64,000 nucleotides of DNA from Silurus meridionalis. Lineage: Eukaryota > Chordata > Actinopteri > Siluriformes > Siluridae. Location of the stretch: NCBI RefSeq assembly GCF_014805685.1, contig NC_060906.1, forward strand, positions 11,021,346-11,085,345. The letters run 5' to 3'. Below, piece after piece: positions 23,351 through 35,651 of this stretch. Numbering within the stretch: the stretch's first letter is position 1; each line of letters begins with the position of its first letter. The position numbers were made by a program, and so were the translations under genes. A model generated the notes under the pieces. The model made no database searches. It had not been told where the DNA came from and was given only the letters and a program-made list of their open reading frames with translations.

Positions 23351-23911
23351 TGGGAAAATTAACCACTGTTTCACAAGTCAAGTGTTTTAGCCTCCACAGA
23401 CAAAAGCTTAGAATGCCTAGATTTGGCTTTGCCTTTGGTTTTTGTAACTCCTAAGTGTTGTTCATGTGGAGTCATGTGAGGCTGCATTCCATAGGCCGTG
23501 TTTGTGTGTGTTTGAGAACTTGTGGTTTAAGTGTAAGAAGGACATCAGGTCTAGACGACCACAGTTTGTCCCTAATGAGTCCATTTGCTTGACTCTTTCA
23601 GTTTAGAACTCTTGACCTCTAATAAAAAAATATTTATTTACATCATTCCTAATGGCTTTCAGCATCACAGAGCACAAACTGACTCTTAGTTACGCAAACC
23701 AGGACTACTTCAGTCTGCGTCAAGAGTCAGACCACACAAAGGACTCTTAAAACTGTTTAGATATGAATGACACACTAGAGTAACCTAAAAGAAACAGTAA
23801 TAGTGTTGGATGTGTGAGAATGAAATTGATTCTGCTTATTTTGAGTCTTGATGCATTCAAAGTTTAACAATGAAAGAGCACACATTTTACAGTTCTGCAC
23901 ACAGTGATTAA
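23351..23911. other. Intergenic, nothing recognisable
   Basis: Unique-looking sequence between the tandem duplication and a SINE-like fragment. No domain-bearing ORF. Confidence 0.5.
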
Positions 23912-24010
23912 GAGCAGCCCCGTGGTGCAGACAGCTCCAGTATTCTGGGTTTGATCCTAAGCTCTGATTAATGTCTGTGTGGGGTTTTACGTGTTGTCTC
24001 TGTGGTTACT
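23912..24010 (+). mobile_element. Truncated tRNA-derived SINE-like fragment
   Basis: Contains gcagccccgtggtgcag, a B-box-like gggtttgatcct, and gtctgtgtggggttttacgtgttgtctctgtg. This order is familiar from fish SINEs, where the last block is normally followed by a cctccgggt segment that is absent here. Identification rests on recall of the family. Confidence 0.5.
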
Positions 24011-25768
24011 TAAAAAGTGCATCATGACATAGACATACCTATACCTGTCATAAAGATGTCATGCATGATGCCATATGCTCACTTCAGCCAATTTATATAA
24101 CTTACTGTCTAGTAATATAACATATAATGGTCTTATTTTACCATTATCTTTGGACAATTTTTTTATATTAATGGTTTATCTTAATGGGAGACCTTTAACC
24201 TGTTATACCAATAGGTGTACAAAACATTTTAACGTTGACATGTTCATAATATTTGAAACTTTTTTTTTTTTATAAATATCAAAGGTTTGAAATGTAACAC
24301 ACTGGATACTAAGAGTATTGAGTATCCAGCAAAAAAACAGGAAGCTGATTAACTAAATTAAACTGATAAATTTAAGTGGATGTGTTTTCATATAAAAAGT
24401 AATTTTTTTACTTAGATACAGATTTTCTTTTTTGCCTGATCTCTGCTGTTCTGCCAGATTTCTTAAAGATTGTTGGTCCTAAGCATCGGTAATGCTACAT
24501 AATTTGATAATAGTGTGACGTGTTTTGTGTCTTTAAAAGAAATATGATGTAATAATGTTAACATTAGTGCTGAATACAAGATACACTCCTGGCAAATCTT
24601 TGTTCAATTTTCTAATTTAAAGCATGCATTTCACCAATATTTTTTCTGCCAGAGGTGCACTAAAGCAAAAATTAGCTGACAGTCAGAGTCACTTCTAATG
24701 CAATTTAGTCCTGTGATTCATCCCAGAAAGTGTCATAACACAACCTTAGATTTATTATAAAATGTGTGTCTCTTAACCGAGGCCTGTTTAAATAAGACTA
24801 TACAAATGACTCTTAGGATTTTTGTCGATTGTTATTTAAATCTTTTGTATATCAATAAATAGTTATTCTTTGAATCCCCTTAGTAAAATGACAAGCTTCT
24901 AGACACAAGTGAAGTTTGATTAGAGAATGCTACTGAGGAATTAGTGTAACAGCAAGATGCTGAGAGCCTGTGTTGAGGAAAATGAATGGGGAAAAAACCT
25001 ACAATGCAATAAAATGTGGAGTCAAAAGACGGAACTGTTCATATAGCATTGTGGTGGAATAGGATATGAAGTCTTCATCAGTCCCTTTGTTTTGGACCAA
25101 GTGGTGAGAAAAGTGCCTGAGAAAACCACAGAATTTTATTTTGTGTCTTGCATTCCCCACAACCACTGCTATTTATTTTTCTCATCTGTTTCTGCTCTCT
25201 TTTCTTCTGGCCTTTGATTGAGGTTTGGGCTGCATTGTTGTCATCGAATTAAAGATGACAGAAACAAGCCCTTGTAAATACTGTGTGCTTATTCACTGCA
25301 TGGAGCATTGTTTCTTTCATGTGTGTGAAATATCTATATTTGGTTTTCCTCTAGTTTTAAGTTCCTCATGTCTTGCGACAAAGAGTGATTCCCCATTAAA
25401 ATGTGTAGGGTCAGTGCCCTGAAGTTAGTGTGCTGCTATGCTAAAGACGGCTAGGATGATGTGTTATACATACTTATAGCAAATTGTCCCTTCTGGTTGT
25501 GTAAAGAGACCACTCCTGACCAAATATTAAATAGGTGATGGACCTTTAATGCACAGCACTGACAGTAAGACATTTATTGGGTAGTTTTTTCTCTTCAATT
25601 GGGGATAACTCTGTGTAGCTTAGGATGGTTTCACATCAACAGCCTAAAAATCTATGAAATAGAGGATGGATTTGGAGCGTAATTAATATCAACAGGTTGC
25701 ATTTAACTGCCCATCACTGCACACCTCAACAATGATGAACTGTAATGAATGGACATTCTGTGCACTAA
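24011..25768. other. Intergenic, nothing recognisable
   Basis: AT-rich sequence. ORFs are short and without domains. Confidence 0.5.
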
Positions 25769-26018
25769 GATGAGGATGAGATTCCCTTTTGAGTTTGGTT
25801 CCGCTCAAGGTTTATTCCTCATACCATCTCAGAGAGTTTTCCTTATACCATCTCAGAGAGTTTTTCCTTCCTTGCTCATTAGGGACAAACTTACAATTAT
25901 AAGGAACAAACTCATACATTATTTTATTATTGCTTTATCTATGTAAAGCTGCTTTGAGGCATTGTTCATTGTTAAACACACTATACAAATAAAAATAAAT
26001 AGAATTTAATTTGAATTA
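25769..26018 (+). mobile_element. Retroelement 3' tail (common fish repeat)
   Basis: Contains gagtttggttccgctcaagg, then cttgctcattagggacaaac, then tgtaaagctgctttgaggca, and ends in caaataaaaataaatagaat ttaatttgaatt. This is the familiar fish repeat tail that usually ends (TTGAA)n. An internal ~25-bp direct repeat (ataccatctcagagagtttt) occurs twice at about 25820-25868. The coding part is absent. Confidence 0.6.
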
Positions 26019-26437
26019 TGGCACATTGTTCTACGTGTGATAACTGTATTGCATTTAGGGTGTTGATTTGAGGTACCATTTTGTTCTTGCTTGTAAGAGC
26101 TACAGACTAAAGATGTTGCTTTTTCATGAACATTTTCATGATTTATTCATCCTCTAGCCTTAGTGTCTAATCAAACTACTGCTGCAGAATTGGTAGTTTT
26201 TGTAAGAGGCCCGTTTCTTATTTTAGCATTGACACCAGGGTGTTAAGAAAAACAACACTACTGTGCATTAAAACACAACAATACCCAGTACCATTCCACA
26301 ACCATGTAGAGGTGGCAAAAGTACACACATCCTTTACTTAAGTAGAAGTACAGATCCACATGTTTTAAAATACTCGGGTAAAAGTTGAAGTACTGATTAT
26401 ACTTTTTTACTCAAGTGAAAGTAAAGAAGTACTTAAG

Positions 26438-26878
26438 CACCACCTCACCTGGTCACTTAACACCAGCTCCATCACCAAGAAAGCCCAGCAGCGTCTCTAC
26501 TTCCTGAGAAGGCTGAGGAAAGCTCATCTCCCTCCCCCCATCCTGTCCATGTTCTACAGAGGGACCATTGAGAGCATCCTGAGCAGCTGCATCACTGCCT
26601 GGTTTGGGAATTGCACCGTCTCGGATCGCAAGACCCTACAGAGGATAGTGAGGACAGCTGAGAAGATCATCGGAGTCTCTCTCCCCTCTATCATGGACAT
26701 TTACACCACACGCTGCATCCGCAAAGCACACAGCATTGTGGGCAATCACACACACCCGTCACACACACACTTCACCCTCCTACCATCAGGAAAACGGTTC
26801 AAGCATTCGGCCGTCACAACAAGACTGTGTAACAGTTTCTTTCCACAAGCCATCAGGCTTCTCAACACAAAGAACTGA
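26438..26878 (+). pseudogene. LINE reverse-transcriptase C-terminal fragment
   Basis: The open part reads [20 protein letters not shown], then SCITAWFGNCTVSDRKTLQR, then IIGVSLPSIMDIYTTRC, then LLPSGKRFKHSAVTTRLCNS and FFPQAIRLLNT before the stop at 26876-26878. These are the conserved 'thumb' and C-terminal motifs of fish CR1/L2-like LINEs. The catalytic palm motifs and the endonuclease are missing through 5' truncation, so it is inert. Confidence 0.8.
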
Positions 26879-26884
26879 ACAGAA

Positions 26885-26939
<55 letters not shown>

Positions 26940-27497
26940 AGTCTGTGTGTTACTGAACTGTACAACCTGGACTAAACACAATCATCACTCATCTCGATCC
27001 ACTTCACCACCATTTAATTATTTATTATTATTTATACTCGCACCTTGTACTCAGTATAATGTTTACATGCTGTTTTTGCACCTTTTGTATTCAGTATAAT
27101 GTTTACATGCTGTCTTTGCACCTCCTTGCTGCTGTTTTTTTGCTCTACATTGCTCTGTTCTGTTTGTACTTTCTCCTGGGTATAGTTTTTACATTTCTCC
27201 TCACACAGTACTGTATATGTAAGTATACAGTAGGTTTACAAGTCGGCGCTATACTTGGTTTTTGTCTTTTGTCTTGTCTTGTGTTGTCTGTCTGCACTCT
27301 GTCTGTCTGTACTGTTCTTTTGTTTGCACTGTTTGCACCAGGCTGCACTCGATGCACTTTATGTTGTTTTGTTGTTTAGTGTAGCACCAGGGCTCCGGAG
27401 GAACGTTGTTTTGTTTTTACTGTGTACTGTGTACCACTGTGTAAAGTAAAAATGACAATAAAAGCCACTTGACTTGACTTGACTTGACTTGACTTGA
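26438..27497 (+). mobile_element. 5'-truncated non-LTR LINE with (ACTTG)n tail
   Basis: A truncated RT C-terminus is followed by a (CA)n tract (26887-26937), a T/C-rich 3' region, gacaataaaagccacttg and a pentanucleotide tail of ACTTG units to 27497. It is inserted in the left arm of the hAT element, which resumes with aagtaaaaagtag. A shorter relative with the same tail is at 38827-39385. The clade is jockey-superfamily, CR1/L2/Rex1-like, from the C-terminal motifs; finer classification needs a search. Confidence 0.8.
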
Positions 27498-27564
27498 AGT
27501 AAAAAGTAGTTATTACTTCTACCCGTTTTAGCTGTTAACTGGACCTCACCTCATATTAATATTT

Positions 27565-27683
<119 letters not shown>

Positions 27684-28269
27684 GTGTGGACATCATTAAG
27701 AGCCTTTGCTATGTTTCCACACGGACAGTTAAAGAGGTGATCCCGGAGAAAATGCACCTCTTCAAGTCAAATCAAGAAGCTTTTATATATATAATCATAG
27801 AGATTTTACAGATTTGAATGATGTATTGTTTTTATCTGTACGAGCAATAAAGACAGTAATTTATGTTCGTGTCACCATTATGAGGGAAAAACCCACAAAA
27901 CGCCACCCAGAGGGATAATTGTGTAAAAAATGGCGGATTTGGTGTTTGATTTGAGACTTTGTGCAAAAATAAAACAAAAGTTTACTGATTAAAAATATAT
28001 TTCGGTGGAGTTTATTTATGTATTGTATATCTAAGTAAAGGAGGGACGTCGTGAATAAGTGTATGTTTTGCTGGAGGTTTTAATTTTGCCTCTTTTATAT
28101 TTAGTTATTTATTTATGTATTTATACTTTTTATAAAAATAGTAAAAACAGAAATGCGTGCTGAATTGATAGCGTGTTAATAAAATTTAGTGCCGTTTACA
28201 ATAATTTTAATTTTGACAGCCAAATATATACATATATATTAATACAAAACAAATTAAAAATCATGTTAC

Positions 28270-28500
28270 CTAATGAATGTGTGCAGGCTGAAGATCCACA
28301 TATAGAACACTAGCAGAGAAAAGATGGTGATGATCATGAATGTGTCTGTTCTCAGTCACGTTTACATCACTGACTCCCTCTGTCTCATCCATGTTAACCC
28401 CAAACTTCTTACTGCCTTCTGCCTGCTGATTCTTAGCTTCGTAAAGAGTGAGAGTCAGGACTTTATACACCAGCGGATTGAAATAGACGCGCAGTGAAAA
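28270..28500 (-). other. Conserved ORF segment in the hAT body (possible captured exon), copy 1
   Basis: The minus-strand frame contains FNPLVYKVLTLTLY, then KNQQAEGSKKFGVNMDETEG, and ends VLYVDLQPAHIH before TAG. It recurs with substitutions at 42618-42840 and 43548-43812. NPLVY resembles the NPxxY motif of GPCR helix 7, and VLYVDL fits the ITIM pattern (V-x-Y-x-x-L), but neither is sufficient to name a gene. Confidence 0.35.
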
Positions 28501-28716
28501 TAAAAAAATGTATATTTTCCAAATCAATGGATTAAAACTAAAGTAACGAGCCGGTTTTGAAAATGTAAGAAGTAAAAAGTACAGATATTTGTGTAACAAT
28601 GTAATGAGTAAAAGTAAAAAGTTGTCTGAAAAATAAATAGTGGAGTAAAGTACTGATACCAAAAAAATCTACTTAAGTACAGTAACGAAAAATTTGTACT
28701 CCGTTACTTCCCTCTG

Positions 28717-29660
28717 ATGGTAAGGATCAGGGTTTGAATCCTGCTAGTTGCGATGTCGGTTATGTTCCTGCTTCCTAAATCTTTCTTTAGCTTTATATTC
28801 TTGTGTTGATGGTTAGATGGGTAGATAGACCTGCTCTAAACAAACTTCCAGGCCTGTCTTCTTTGATGGTTTAGTGGGTTAAATCAGGTGTCGTGCTTTT
28901 GGTGGGGTTCAGGGTCGAATCCTGCTTTCTGCCTGCCAGTCACGATCAGGATTCACTTCCTACATTTTTCTTTAGCGATATATTTTTGTTTTTAATGGGT
29001 TGAAAAGAAAGATAGACCTGCTCTAAACAAGATTCCTAACCTGTCCTCGCCGATGGTTCAATGGGTTAACGTTGGTGTCTCGCTGGTGGTGGGGATCATG
29101 GTTCGAATCCTGCTATTTTCCTGCTATTTACAATGTGGGTTCAACTTGTGCTATTTACATCTGTATTCGCTTCCTACATCTTTCTTTAGCATTAAATTCC
29201 TGTGTTGATGGTTTAAAAAGAAAGATAGACCTGCTCTAAACAAGCTTCATAGCTTGTCCTTCCTGATGGTTCAGTGGGTTAATGCTGGTACCTTGCTAAT
29301 GGTATGAATCAGGGTTCAAATCCTGCTTTGTCCCTGCTAGTCATGTTATGGGTTTGCTTCCTAAGTCTGTCTTTAGCATTATATTCTTGTGCTGATGGTT
29401 TGAAAGAAAAGATAGACCTGCTCTAAACAATTGCAGCCGGTCCTTCCCGATGGTTCAGTGGGTTAAGACTGGTATTTATATGGTGGGGTTCGAATCCTGC
29501 TTTCTGTGTTCCTTTTTGATCTGAATTTCTTGCTTTGAAGCATGAAACAAAGGATAAACCCCCAAAAAAGAAGGTGAGACGTGGGACTTGATTGTTTTTT
29601 GGTAAAAGCCTTGCCTCTGCGCTCAGAGGTTGCTGGTTCAAATCTGTCTTGTCCCCACAC
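28717..29660 (+). repeat. Tandem array of tRNA-like modules (cassette 1)
   Basis: Head-to-tail modules each hold an A-box-like tggttcagtgggttaa and, 35-50 bases later, a B-box-like ggttcgaatcctgc. A-boxes lie near 28867, 29053, 29266 and 29451 (spacing ~187-212). B-boxes lie near 28732, 28914, 29100, 29313 and 29487. Modules are joined by a shared spacer with tagacctgctctaaacaa. A further tRNA-like module with B-box ggttcaaatct lies at about 29583-29655. The arms are too degenerate for working tRNAs. Pol III transcription is possible but unproven. The first module is cut by the hAT right end at 28716. Confidence 0.75.
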
Positions 29661-30000
29661 TGGGTAAGTTGTGTGGAAATTAGTGTGTGGTGAGCAGTCG
29701 AGTGGGTGACTGTAAACAAAGGCTGTGAAGACCTGCTGGGTTACAGCCTCAGAAAAAAGTGAGGGTGATAGTTTTGCATTTAGGGGGGAGAAGGGGGGAA
29801 AAAAAAATTAAATAAATAAATAAATTTCTGCCAGGAGCCTAAGTTGATACTTTTTTCGGGCGTTTTTGCTTCATAACCCACTGTTTTCAGCTTCTCAGAC
29901 GCCAGGGGGGCAGATGCCTGTATATTGCCCCCCTGGTTCAGGATACGCCCTCTGAAACCGTCCACATCCGACGTTCCATGCAGCCATTTCTGACACCTTC
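29661..30000. other. Cassette 1 body with G/C-rich hairpin at 29902-29936
   Basis: Colinear with 40540-40850 of cassette 2. It includes an 11-bp perfect stem, ccaggggggca (29902-29912) pairing with tgcccccctgg (29926-29936), over a 13-nt loop. The last five bases, CCTTC, are the left TSD of the gypsy element. Confidence 0.7.
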
Positions 30001-30150
30001 TGTTACAGGATGTAATGGATCATCGATGGTCGATTGCTCATGCCTTGTTGTTGGTTTGGGGCGAGTTTGGGCTGTTCTGTTGTATATAAAAGTTGCTGAG
30101 TTACACTCTCTTGTCTGCCTTTTATTAATGCTTATACTGCTGCATAAACA
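30001..30150 (+). repeat. 5' LTR (150 bp)
   Basis: Contains a TATATAAAAG promoter box at 30083-30092. TG...CA termini. The short length is unusual but within the range of some gypsy families. Confidence 0.9.
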
Positions 30151-30165
30151 TGGTGTCAGAAGATG
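30151..30165 (+). other. Primer-binding site, tRNA-Leu-like
   Basis: tggtgtcagaagatg directly follows the 5' LTR. The first nine bases match the complement of a eukaryotic tRNA-Leu 3' end (recalled). Confidence 0.6.
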
Positions 30166-30228
30166 CCTAGCGCGTTTTCTTAAGTTGACGCTGTGTTTGC
30201 TAATTCCGACCTAAGAAGTTTAGCGATT

Positions 30229-31287
30229 ATGGACGCTGATAATGCTGCGGTCGCGCTTCGCCCGCCGAGCAGCGTACTGGCTAATATACCTCCGCCATTA
30301 CCGATGAACATGAACGGAGACTGGAGCGCTAACTGGGACTTATTCAGAGCCGAGTTTGAGGATTATGCGCTGGTCACTGGCCTGGCTGAAAAGACCAGGG
30401 AAGTACAAGCTGCTACATTGAGAAGCGTGATGGGATCTGAATGCAGACATGTTTACCGGCACAATCTGAATCTCACAGATGAACAACAAAGAGACATTAA
30501 AACCATCCTAGATGCATTGAAGCATACTTCAAACCTGCCAGAAATGTCATTTATGAGAGGTATGTGTTCGGCTGTTGTAAACAGGAGGAAGGGGAATCCA
30601 TAGAAAATTTTGTGACCAGATTGAGAGAAAAAGCAACGACTTGTGATTATGGTGGATTAAAGGATGAAATGATTTGTGACAAAATTCTACTGGGCATTAT
30701 AAATGAAGGAACCAGACGCAGGTTGTTAAGTGAAAAAAATGTAACGCTGCTCACAGCCATTGAGATGTGTCACACAGCTGAACAGACCGCTATGCATATG
30801 AGAGCGATGGATGCAGCATGCATGCCTACTGTAGCCGAAACGGTTCACACTGTTGCTAGAAAACCATTCAGGCCTAATCAGCGGATGCAGAGTAATTCGC
30901 CAAGACACTTTGTTCACAAGCAAGTCATGCCGATACTGTGGTAATGTGCATTCAAGAGGCCGGGATTACTGTCCAGCATATGGCAAAACATGTAGACTTT
31001 GTGGAACTGACAATCACTTTGCTAAAGTATGCCTTAAGAGTAAAAGCAGATCTACGGAGGGGAAGCTTCACTGCATTGAACATTCTAAGGAGCCGGTTGG
31101 GGACAGTGATGATGATATTTACGTAGTTGAGTCCATTAGCACGGTGCACATGAAAGGAAAGAAATGGTTTGTTTCTCTGCAATTACATGGCAAGTCACTG
31201 CGTTGTCAGTTAGATTCAGGAGCAACATGCAATGTGATGAGCTACAAGGACAAAGTAAAGGTGGCTCCACACACCACTCCGCCCTAG
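30229..31287 (+). pseudogene. gypsy gag-protease region, first copy
   Basis: A structural Gag precursor begins at ATG 30229 (MDADNAAVALRPPSSVL). It has a capsid-like helical region (WDLFRAEFEDYALVTGL; ENFVTRLREK), then zinc-knuckle cysteines (CRYCGNVHSRGRDYC and CRLCGTDNHFAKVC near 30930-31035), then the aspartic-protease active site LDSGATCNV near 31210. At least three frame changes break it (near 30520-30570, near 30940, and after 31287). Sequence after 31331 continues the protease-RT linker (GVFDTECVVKGEKYQLSFEI) and stops at the duplication junction at 31631. Confidence 0.85.
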
Positions 31288-31631
31288 TAGCGCCAAACTA
31301 CGGCTGTACTCAGGCGAGTCGCTGGACTCCATGGGCGTTTTTGATACAGAATGTGTGGTCAAAGGAGAGAAATATCAGCTGTCTTTTGAGATAGTAGAAT
31401 CAAGTCAAAATCCACTTCTCTCAGGCTCAACTTGTGAACAGCTAGGCCTGATGCAGATCACAATACCAGATGACGTGCTCAAAATTGGATATGAACGGTC
31501 TGAGCCTCTGACTAAGGAACAGTTAATTGATAAATACAGTGATGTGTTCAACTTGCCTGTGGAATCACTGCCTGGTGAGGTCCATTTTGAGCTGGATCCC
31601 AGTGTTACACCGATACAGTGTGCCCCAAGAA

Positions 31632-31752
31632 ATGGTCGATTGCTCATGCCTTGTTGTTGGTTTGAAGTAGTTTGGGCTGTTCTGTTGTATATAAAAGTTG
31701 CTGAGTTACACTCTTGTCTGCCTTTATTAATGCTTATACTGCTGCATAAACA
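31632..31752 (+). repeat. Internal 5'-truncated LTR at duplication junction
   Basis: Matches 30026-30150, including the TATATAAAAG box and the ATAAACA end, and is followed by the same primer-binding site. It is joined to protease-RT linker sequence through the trinucleotide ATG shared by both partners. Confidence 0.9.
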
Positions 31753-31828
31753 TGGTGTCAGAAGATGCCTAGCGTTTTCTTAAGTTGACGCTGTGTTTGC
31801 TAATTCCGACCTAAGAAGTTTAGCGATT

Positions 31829-32887
31829 ATGGACGCTGATAATGCTGCGGTCGCGCTTCGCCCGCCGAGCAGCGTACTGGCTAATATACCTCCGCCATTA
31901 CCGATGAACATGAACGGAGACTGGAGCGCTAACTGGGACTTATTCAGAGCCGAGTTTGAGGATTATGCGCTGGTCACTGGCCTGGCTGAAAAGACCAGGG
32001 AAGTACAAGCTGCTACATTGAGAAGCGTGATGGGATCTGAATGCAGACATGTTTACCGGCACAATCTGAATCTCACAGATGAACAACAAAGAGACATTAA
32101 AACCATTCTAGATGCATTGGAAGCATACTTCAAACCTGCCAGAAATGTCATTTATGAGAGGTATGTGTTCGGCTGTTGTAAACAGGAGGAAGGGGAATCC
32201 ATAGAAAATTTTGTGACCAGATTGAGAGAAAAGCAACGACTTGTGATTATGGTGGATTAAAGGATGAAATGATTTGTGACAAAATTCTACTGGGCATTAT
32301 AAATGAAGGAACCAGACGCAGGTTGTTAAGTGAAAAAAATGTAACGCTGCTCACAGCCATTGAGATGTGTCACACAGCTGAACAGACCGCTATGCATATG
32401 AGAGCGATGGATGCAGCATGCATGCCTACTGTAGCCGAAACGGTTCACACTGTTGCTAGAAAACCATTCAGGCCTAATCAGCGGATGCAGAGTAATTCGC
32501 CAAGACACTTTGTTCACAAGCAAGTCATGCCGATACTGTGGTAATGTGCATTCAAGAGGCCGGGATTACTGTCCAGCATATGGCAAAACATGTAGACTTT
32601 GTGGAACTGACAATCACTTTGCTAAAGTATGCCTTAAGAGTAAAAGCAGATCTACGGAGGGGAAGCTTCACTGCATTGAACATTCTAAGGAGCCGGTTGG
32701 GGACAGTGATGATGATATTTACGTAGTTGAGTCCATTAGCACGGTGCACATGAAAGGAAAGAAATGGTTTGTTTCTCTGCAATTACATGGCAAGTCACTG
32801 CGTTGTCAGTTAGATTCAGGAGCAACATGCAATGTGATGAGCTACAAGGACAAAGTAAAGGTGGCTCCACACACCACTCCGCCCTAG
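31829..32887 (+). pseudogene. gypsy gag-protease region, second copy
   Basis: Nearly identical to 30229-31287 at an offset of 1600. Here the capsid region stays open further (frame 31793-32260), because a G restored in gatgcattggaagc corrects the first frame break, and the frame is then lost at a shortened A-run (gagagaaaagcaacg). Zinc knuckles and the LDSGATCNV protease site are repeated. Copies differing by homopolymer steps suggest sequencing error or very recent duplication. Confidence 0.85.
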
Positions 32888-32930
32888 TAGCGCCAAACTA
32901 CGGCTGTACTCAGGCGAGTCGCTGGACTCC

Positions 32931-35390
32931 ATGGGCGTTTTTGATACAGAATGTGTGGTCAAAGGAGAGAAATATCAGCTGTCTTTTGAGATAGTAGAAT
33001 CAAGTCAAAATCCACTTCTCTCAGGCTCAACTTGTGAACAGCTAGGCCTGATGCAGATCACAATACCAGATGACGTGCTCAAAATTGGATATGAACGGTC
33101 TGAGCCTCTGACTAAGTTCATTGATAAATACAGTGATGTGTTCAACTTGCCTGTGGAATCACTGCCTGGTGAGGTCCATTTTGAGCTGGATCCCAGTGTA
33201 ACACCGATACAGTGTGCCCCACGAAATGTTCCAATTGCTATGAAAGCAACAGTCAAAGCCCAACTGGACGCATATCAGGCTGAGGGTCATATTACAGATG
33301 TTACAGAGCCAACAGATTGGATCAGCAACATGGTGATAGTAAAACAACCAGACAAGCTGAGAATTTGCTTAGACCCAAAGTTTCTAAACAAAGCTCTAAA
33401 ACGCCTCATTATATCATGCCAACCCTGGAGGATGTTTTATACAAATTGCCTAAAGCAAGGATCTTCACATTGGTTGATGCCGAACATGCATTCTTACAGT
33501 GCAAGCTCGACCAAGAGAGCAGCTTCATGACCACATTCTGGACCCCATGGGGCAGGAAAAGGTGGCTAAAGCTACCATTTGGTGTCTCAGTGGCACCTGA
33601 GGTCTATCAACGGAAACAGCATGAACTCTTAGCAGGTCTAAAGGGCATTGAGCCCATCGCAGATGATATTCTTGTTGTTGGTTGCGGTGACACGGACCAG
33701 CAAGCTGAAAATGATCATGATTACAAGCTGCAGGCCCTGTTGGAGCGTTGCAGGGAGGTCAAGCTACGCCTTAGCTTAAAAAAAGTTGCAATTTAAAGTA
33801 AACAAGGTGAAGTTCCATGGTCATATTCTTTCATCCATGGGCTTGAAGCCTGACCCAGAAAAGGTGAGGGCTATCATGGACATGCCCAACCCTACAGATG
33901 CTAAAGGTGTACAGCGTCTCATCGGCTTTGCTAATTATTTAGCCAAATTCATGCCCCACTTGTCTACTGTTTGCGAGCCACTGTGGCGTTTGCTCGACAA
34001 AGACACCCCATGGCACTGGCTACCCAAACATGAAGATTCAGTCTGCAAGCTAAAAGCCATGGCCACATCAATGCCTGTGCTACGCTATTATGATGTTACC
34101 AAGCCTGTCACAGTACAAAGGGATTCCAGCCAAAGCGGTCTTGGGTGCTGCCTTATGCAAGAAGGACAGCCTGTCGCCTTTGCTTCAAGAGCACTGACTC
34201 CCACCGAAAAAAATTACGCACAAATCGAAAAAGAGTGTCTCAGTATTGTCTTCGCTTGTCAAAGGTTTCACCATTACCTGTACGGACGAGAGTTGGTCAC
34301 AGCAGAGACAGACCACAAACCCTTGATCACTATATTCAGCAAACCACTTCTCAGTGCACCCAAGCGGCTTCAAAGCATGCTCATGACACTTCAAAACTAC
34401 AGTCTCAAAGTTGTCTACAAGCCAGGGCCTAAAATGTTCATCAGTGACATGTTGAGCAGAGCAGCTGCTGACTGTACAGGCAAGGGAGCCATTTACCAGA
34501 GGCATGCCATATGTCATTTGCAAAATGAGCAGGAAAAGGTACAACTCATCAACCAAGCAGAATACTTGAATGTGACGGACCAGCGGTTGAGGACAATCAG
34601 GGAGCATACTGAAAGGGATGAAGCGTTACAGGCCCTCAAAACCATTTTCCTGGCAGGCTGGCCTGATGAGAAAGAAAGGACAACACACATCATCCGAGAA
34701 TACTGGCCTTATAGAGATGAGATAAGTGCGCAAGATGGTATTTTGTACCGTGGTCAGAAAGTCATCATTCCCAAATCACTACGTCCAGAGATGCTCAAAC
34801 GCATACATTCAAGCCATATAGGAGGCGACGCATGTTATCGTCAGGCCCGTGACACACTGTATTGGCCTAGTATGCAAGCAGAAATCAAAGACTTTGTGAG
34901 TAACTGTTCAACTTGCAATGAATTTGCACACAGCCAACAGAAGGAAACCATGCTATCTTACGACATCCCCAGCAGGCCATGGCAGATTGTCAGCATGGAC
35001 TTATTCAGTCACAGACAAAAGGACTATCTTATAATTGTGGACCATTTCTCAGACTTTTGGGAGATTGAACTGCTTCCTGACCTATCTGCAGAGACAGTCA
35101 TCAAGCGCTGCAAGGCTCAGTTTGCTCGACATGGTCAGCCAGATAGAGTTATCACAGATAATGGCCCTCAGTATGGTGCTCTGTTTAAGCGCTTCGCCTC
35201 CAACTGGGAATTTGAGCATGTCACTTCTTCGCCAAGACATCCTAAATCAAATGGAAAGGCTGAGTCAGTCAAGATTGCAAAAACCTTCTGCGCAAAGCCA
35301 TGCATGACAGAACTGACCCTTGGAAAGCAATACTTCATTGGAGAAACACCCCAACTGAAAATATGGACAGTAGCCCTGCACAAAGGTTGA
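32931..35390 (+). pseudogene. gypsy pol: RT, RNase H, integrase (first integrase copy)
   Basis: RT motifs appear on two overlapping frames: the 32931-33530 frame with LDAYQAEGHITDVTEPTDWI, and the 33317-33796 frame with IFTLVDAEHAFLQCKLDQ, then LPFGVSVAPEVYQR and the catalytic IADDILVV. From 33786 a third frame (534 codons) carries the RT connection, RNase H (RDSSQSGLGCCL; EKECLSIVFACQRFHHYLYG) and integrase. Integrase shows the HHCC zinc finger (HSSHIGGDACYRQARDTLYW, CSTCNEF) and the D,D-35-E core (SMDLFSH, VITDNGPQYG, HPKSNGKAE). The frame fails just after the catalytic glutamate, at ctgagtcagtcaag. Confidence 0.9.
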
Positions 35391-35651
35391 TGTCGCGGTG
35401 ACTGAAAACGTCTCTTCCAGTAACAAACAAGCTTCTGGAGCCATCTGTGGTCACGGGGTTGTTGAGAGGCTTCAACACCGAAAGCAGCAGGCAAAATCCT
35501 ATTATGACAGGTCAGCTTGTGATCTGCCAGAACTAAACATTGGTGAGAAGATACGATGAAGCCCTTCCACAGAAAAACCCTGCACTCTGGAAGGTTGGCA
35601 CCTGCCTTCAGAAAGTAGCACCACGATCTTATCTTGTTAATGTGGATGGAT

